64,000 nt of DNA from Rhexocercosporidium sp. MPI-PUGE-AT-0058. Lineage: Eukaryota; Ascomycota; Leotiomycetes; Helotiales. The stretch spans positions 558,001 to 622,000 of the forward strand of contig JAGTJL010000024.1 of assembly GCA_020746875.1 (NCBI GenBank), given 5' to 3'. The notes below the pieces were generated by a model. That model was not told where the DNA came from and made no database searches. It saw only the letters and a program-made list of their open reading frames with translations. Both the position numbers and the translations under genes were made by a program. Shown here one piece after another: positions 59,176 to 64,000 of the stretch (position 1 is the stretch's first letter; every line of letters begins with the position of its first letter).

Positions 59176-59482
59176 TATAACGTCCCACCCCACCATTCCG
59201 CCCACCTCGCTTAACTCACCGCTGTAACGACACTAGCCAAGAGAGCGGTGTAAGAGGTATATAGTAGTACTTTAGCTAAGGCTATCGAGAGCTAATAAGT
59301 CTAATATAAAGGAAACAAGAAGATGAAGAAGGAAAGAGGGAATAAAAGGAGTATAAGTTCATATATATATAAGCTCCTCCGAAACCCCTCCGGTATTAGT
59401 CCGACTCGGCATGACTTAGTTACCTTTAAACCCCTGGATTCCCTGACTCGCTAAGAAGCTCCTAAGTGCACTTATCGTCATA
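59176..59482 (-). repeat. 3' LTR of minus-strand Gypsy element
   Basis: About 307 bases. On the minus strand it begins TATGACGATAAG (TGTGACG before RIP) and ends GGGACGTTATA (GTTACA before RIP). It is better preserved than its surroundings and holds a TATA-like TTATATATATAT at about 59356-59367. It lies directly after a polypurine tract on the side expected for an element read on the minus strand. The partner LTR would lie beyond the right edge of the window. Confidence 0.75.
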
Positions 59483-59485
59483 TTA

Positions 59486-59493
59486 CCCCCCTC
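59486..59493 (-). other. Polypurine tract of the Gypsy element
   Basis: AGAGGGGGG on the minus strand, a few bases upstream of the LTR start. It primes plus-strand DNA synthesis in LTR retrotransposons. Confidence 0.7.
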
Positions 59494-59888
59494 TTAAAAG
59501 AGAGATTATCCTCAATCTCTAATTAGTCGTAATTTAATATTATTGCGGTGCTAAAGGCTCTTATCCGAGGTCAAGCGAGGTTACGCAAGCGTAAGCGAAG
59601 TCCTATATAATAACAAATAACATATTATAAGAAAGCGAGCTTTTATTTATTTAATTAATAGAATAAGCGTCCGAATCTAGTCCGTTACCTATCGTATTAT
59701 GCTGCTTTAGCGCTATCGATTTGTTTACTTATATTAGCGCATATATACGTCAAACTTTTTAAGGAGTTAATTCTTCTTCTTTTAATAATATATACTTCTC
59801 CGTAAATTACCCTAAATTATCGATCTACGCTATATAATTACTAATACGTACAATCAGTTAATTAAAATAAACAAATAATAATAAGTAA

Positions 59889-60370
59889 ATGAAATCCCGT
59901 GACTTTTATAACAAAATCCGAATTCTGATTATAATAATGCTTCTTCTAACCTTATCAAGAGCTTTAGCGGCGGCTTACTACAACTACTGCGTGCGCTGCG
60001 TGCGCCGGATGGCGAAGGAGCCGGGCTACTTTTGTCACTTCGACAAGAGTGGCTTAAAGAAATATACTTATTACATAACTTAAAAGGGATCTTGCCGCCT
60101 TATAAATTAAGGTCCGAAAAACTTCTAAAACAAGTCTAATATTAATACTTTTGACTTTTTAGCTTCCGTAGTTTATAAGCCCGGAGTACGACGCGTTATT
60201 AATAACTGCCGATAATACGAAAGTCTAAGTTGCCGCCTCGTCGATCGACGAGGTATTACTTATAGCAACCGCGGAAGCGCTTAAGATTATAAAAGAGCTA
60301 GGGTTTGCGGTATTAAAGGAGACTCGGGCTCTTCGCCATATTATATTTAAGCAATCAAATAACGTTATTA
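59889..60370 (+). pseudogene. Cysteine-rich protein relic, antisense within the Gypsy element
   Basis: Plus strand, opposite to the Gypsy pol. The first 64 codons are open (MKSRDFYN...) and hold CVRCVRRM, GYFCHFDKSG and KKYTYYI, where two Tyr codons (TAT) probably replace Cys (TGT), giving a CX2C...C...CX2C pattern seen in short fungal proteins of unknown function. From 60181, in another frame, it continues as PEYDALLITADNTKV, then SIDEVLLIATAEALKIIKEL and FAVLKETRALRHIIF, a helical tail, up to TGA. The frames differ by one, so an intron or a shift separates them. Decay is of RIP type. The region further on (to 60640) is Arg/Lys-rich and may be its C-terminus. Confidence 0.5.
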
Positions 60371-60657
60371 TAAGTCGTTGAGTTTATTATAAGTAATATC
60401 AATATTTAATACTTAAAAGCCTTATTAGAGTTCTCACGGGTCCTCGCCACTTCGGTAGTTAAAATAGCTCGCCGTAGTAGTAATATTAATAATAAGGAAG
60501 GAGAGGAAGATAAGGATGAGGATATAAGTATAGCTTGTCGCCGCATACGTCGTAGTAATATTAAGCGTAAGGCGGCTGTTGCTACTACTAAGAAAAAGAA
60601 GAAGAAGAAAGAAGTTTGGCCTCTCTTATAAAGAATTAAATAATAAGCTGACCGAGC

Positions 60658-60693
60658 CTTTATTAAAAGAAAAAAAGGATTCTTTTAATAAAG
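60658..60693. other. Perfect 13-base inverted repeat
   Basis: CTTTATTAAAAGA at 60658-60670 and its exact reverse complement at 60681-60693, with a 10-base A-rich loop. It sits between the end of the cysteine-rich relic and the end of the Gypsy pol frame, where a hairpin might separate two converging transcripts. Confidence 0.6.
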
Positions 60694-60954
60694 ATTAAAA
60701 AGCCTTGTTTCGGATTAGTTTCGGTAATCCTTTATAGCTATTATCTTTTTCAAACTCTTATGCGAAAGTAGCCGTCTATAATAAAATCGGTAGCTAAGTC
60801 CTTATTAAAGTACGATCGCAAGGCCCCGTTAATACTTTAAATCAAAAGATAAATAGCTATTAATTAACGTTATCGTTTTACTATTTCGGAAGGAAGTTAT
60901 AATCTATTATCTTCTAAGTAACTATAATCGTCTTTCCTTAATTCTTAAGCCTTA

Positions 60955-63900
60955 AGCTATTCAGACAGGTTCTAAAGTAATCCCGGTTTATTAAAATACG
61001 CCGTATAGAAATCTCTTAATTTATAAGGCGACTCTATCAAATCGGAGGCATTATATTATTATAAATCAGAGTTATAGCCTAGCTATTTCACTTAATATTT
61101 AAGTACGTTACGGTATAATTTAACACTAAGGATTTCCTCGATTTCCTATTCTTCCTGACTCTCGATAACCTCTAAAAGAGGTTTTGGCGTCTCTTAACTT
61201 AATAAAAAGTCTTTCGGGTCTTTAAAAAAGAGTTTTAATATAAATACGTTATATATTTAAGAGCTTATAAGTAATTCTAACTTATAAAAGTAGCTTACCT
61301 TCTTCAGAATTTTAAAAGGGCCTTCTTATTAATTTGCAAGCTTACGATTAAGATAATAGCTCTTAAAGTTCTTAATTAATAAGAAGACCTCTTCTCCAAC
61401 TTCCTAGTCAATAGGCCTCCGTTTTTAATCCGTTGCGCGAGCTATATAGTCTTAAACGGCTTATATATTTCCTTTAGTAATTTTCCACGCTTATTTTATA
61501 CGTTAAGCTAACTTCTTTACGTCAGCGTAATTAAGCTTTTCTAATAAAATAATAGCTTTAGGCGTCTTCTAGTCCCAGCTATTACGTGATTCTATGCCGA
61601 ATTTAAGCTAATACGGAGTTATATTAATAGATTCGTAAGATAAAAATATTTGAGCTTTATTAATTAAAAGTATTAATTTATTCTAATTATCTTAATAATA
61701 AGTAACGAATAATCTAAGTCTTTAATTAATATAGCGATTTATAATCTCCGTTTATTTATTTATCTTCTTATAATAAGTTATAAAAAGCTTAATCTTAACG
61801 CTAATAATACGACAGAATTCTTTCTAAAAGAAAGAGATAAATTAAGCGCCGCGATCAGATATAATCGTCTCCAGAATATATCTAAATCAGTAAATTTATT
61901 AAATAAATAATTAAGTAGTACTACAAGCGTCGATATCTTAATAATAAAGAATTATAATAAAATCCTTTTCGAGGCAATTAATAAATACTAAGATTCGGTT
62001 AAAACCGTATTTATCCTTTAGAAAATCCTTATAATTTATATATAAGTATTATATAAGGTATACGAGAATAAGTAAAAGATATAAAAACCTTTATTACTTA
62101 GTTTATTTAAAATAAAAGTATTAACAAGCTTTATAATTTCTTATATACCGGATATAATCCGAACCCATTCCGAACTAGTAATACTTAAGAGCAAAGAACT
62201 AGTAAGTCTTCTTTTTATTTAAATACGTTATAAGCGACTGATTATAGGCTTCTCGGATCAGTCTAATACACAGCGAGGTATTCCTTTATACATATAAACG
62301 GCCTTTAAAATATAAGAGTCCGTCCGTTATTATATAATCTTTAAATAAAAACTTCCGTTCTTTTATAAAAGACTCGCGGTTATCTTAATAAAGCTTCTTA
62401 ATAAAATCAAATAAAGTTTTAAGTAACTTTAGAGTCGAATCGTCAATAACGTCTTCCGCTTCTAAGAAAAGAAAATAAAAAGAAATAACGTTAATTATAA
62501 ACTTATTTGCTAACTCCATATTAATTCTAAGATTAAAGCGATTAAGCGCAAATAAGATTTTAAATCAGTTATCTAATTTCACTTTCTCTTAAACTTTTAA
62601 GTCTTACTTTCTCCGGCTAAGAATATCAGCCTTTTAATTTTATTTATTTAACGTATATATAATCTGGAAATTAAAATTAAATAAAAATTCCATCCATCGA
62701 GCCTGCTTGCTTATAAGGACTTTTGTCGTTATAAAATACTTTAGGAATCGATAGTCCGAATATACTCTAAGTCTAGTCCGAATAGATATGAATTCAGGAC
62801 GTTACTTATAAAATAATCTTATAATCGTATAAAATTCTTTATCGTAGATTTCTTAATTAAGTTTATAGCTATTCAAGACGTGGGAATAAAATCTTAAGAG
62901 ATATTATAATCCGTTAACGTATTATTAAGAAACTACGCTTGTAATTACTTTATCAAAAGCGTTAGTTTTTAGTCGCGTTAGTAAGTCGGGGTTAAAATAG
63001 TAAATCTTCTATATAATTAATAATTAATTCCGTAATTCTTTAAAAGCCTTTTTATACTTTTCCGTCTAATTCCAGGGGATCGTAAGTCAGGTAAACGTAA
63101 AGAAAGGCTTCGCAATAAGTCTAAAGTTGCGAATAAATTATCGGTAAAAACCGTAAAAACTTAAGAAAAACTTCGTTATTATAATAATCTTTAAGTATTT
63201 CTAATTCCGTAATAGCTTTACTTTTTCTAAGTTAGCTTTAATTCTTTTTATAATTATAATATAACTTAAGTATTTAATACGAGTAACGTGGAATTCATAC
63301 TTCTTAATATCGGCTTATAAGCTAGCTTTTATAAGCCGTTTTAAAACCATTTTAACGTATTTTTTATATTCTTCTATCGATTTCAAATAAATCAAAATAT
63401 TATTAAGGTATATTATATAAAAGTCGTTTAAATAATCTAATAATACGTCGTTTATATAGCGTTAATACGTGCTTAATTCATTATAGAGTCTAAAAGGTAA
63501 TATTTTATATTTATAAATCCCATACTTAGTGCAGAAGGTCGTATACTTTTCCGACTCGGGGTTTATTCGGATGCGATTAAATGCGGCTTAAATATCGAGT
63601 TTAATAAATACTTTAGCTTTCGATACGTAAAAAAGGAGCTCGTCGATTCTCGGTATAAAGTATAAGTCCTTCCGCGTTAGCGTATTCAGACGACGGTAAT
63701 TAATATAAAAACGTAACCTTTTATCGCTCTTTTTTATAAAAAAGACGAGAGAGATAAAAGGACTTTAACTCGTCTTAATAAACTTTTTATTAAAGTTTTC
63801 TAAAAGGTATTCTTTTAATACTTTTAATTCCTTTATTAATTAACGATATAAAAGAGAATAAGAATCAGGTAATAAAGCCTTTAATTAAATCTTATAATCG

Positions 63901-64000
63901 TAATATTAATAAGGTAGTAAAACGTTTAACTCCGTCTTAAAAAATACTTTTTTAAAAAGTTAATATTACTTTGAAAGCTTTTCGGCTATAATCCGGAAGG
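60955..64000 (-). mobile_element. Ty3/Gypsy chromodomain element, minus strand, cut by window edge (RIP relic)
   Basis: Reading leftward from the right edge: reverse transcriptase about 63.9-63.2 kb (KVFIKLDI, NRIRINPESEKYTTFCTKYG, YKILPFRLYNELSTY, YLNNILIYL as the mutated YxDD box); RNase H about 63.1-62.6 kb; integrase about 62.3-61.5 kb, ending in YYLNFGIESRNSWDW; then KILKKVSYFYKLELL; and a chromodomain at about 61.17-60.98 kb (EIEEILSVKLYRNVLKY, then LGYNSDL and SPYKLRDFYTAYFN). Stops are TAA/TAG. With the LTR at 59176-59482 the element extends at least 4.8 kb and its 5' part lies outside the window. Chromodomains target integration to heterochromatin, in keeping with the location. Confidence 0.85.

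Overview
The window looks like a piece of chromosome from a filamentous ascomycete (Pezizomycotina; the gene families suggest Leotiomycetes, but that is inference). The evidence is short GT-AG introns of about 47-115 bases with CTAAC/CTGAC-like branch sites, two HET-domain genes, fungal-type Copia, Gypsy and Tc1 elements, and heavy C-to-T/G-to-A decay typical of repeat-induced point mutation (RIP). It is strongly two-speed: an island of normal composition (about 32.0-59.0 kb) sits between AT-rich, TpA-rich transposon graveyards (1-32.0 kb and 59.0-64.0 kb) that have almost no open frames.

Left flank (1-32 kb). Unplaced RIP relics; a 555-base MITE with a TA target duplication (2816-3370); a plus-strand Copia element (about 5.9-23.3 kb) split in its integrase by a second, minus-strand Copia (7956-20217; LTRs and a perfect GTAAT duplication visible), itself split by a third minus-strand Copia (13155-19323; two 306-base LTRs). 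Then a plus-strand chromodomain Gypsy element (about 23.8-28.6 kb) whose 3' end carries short tandem and palindromic repeats, and a second Gypsy gag relic (28.7-29.5 kb). A 234-base repeat occurs at 4836 and 30821.

Island, left part (32.0-38.4 kb). This is mostly gene debris: an NB-ARC/TPR (NLR-like) pseudogene on the boundary, a coiled-coil tail, two 5'-truncated genes lying head to head at about 33,488, a ferric-reductase C-terminus, a SANT-like fragment, and frame-broken coding debris.

Island, right part (38.5-57.2 kb). In order: HET protein 1 (minus), a RIP-killed Tc1 transposon, a ubiquitin-like/vWA/E2 fusion gene (plus, broken), a fungal NACHT-associated multidomain protein (minus), a DUF7025-type AAA ATPase (plus), HET protein 2 (minus) and an aldo/keto reductase (minus, broken). 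The minus NACHT-like gene and the plus AAA gene start 557 bases apart and probably share a promoter region; the fusion gene converges on the NACHT-like gene, and the AAA gene converges on HET 2. HET, NLR-like, AAA and ubiquitin-conjugating genes together resemble a fungal allorecognition/programmed-cell-death neighbourhood. A joint function is inference only.

Right flank (59-64 kb). A minus-strand chromodomain Gypsy element entering from the right edge, with its 3' LTR at 59176-59482, a polypurine tract, and an opposite-strand cysteine-rich relic between pol and the LTR.

The most unusual item is the ubiquitin-like/vWA/E2 fusion at 43.0-46.9 kb. No CRISPR arrays, rRNA or tRNA genes were seen. 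All spliced models come from reading frames and splice signals by eye.
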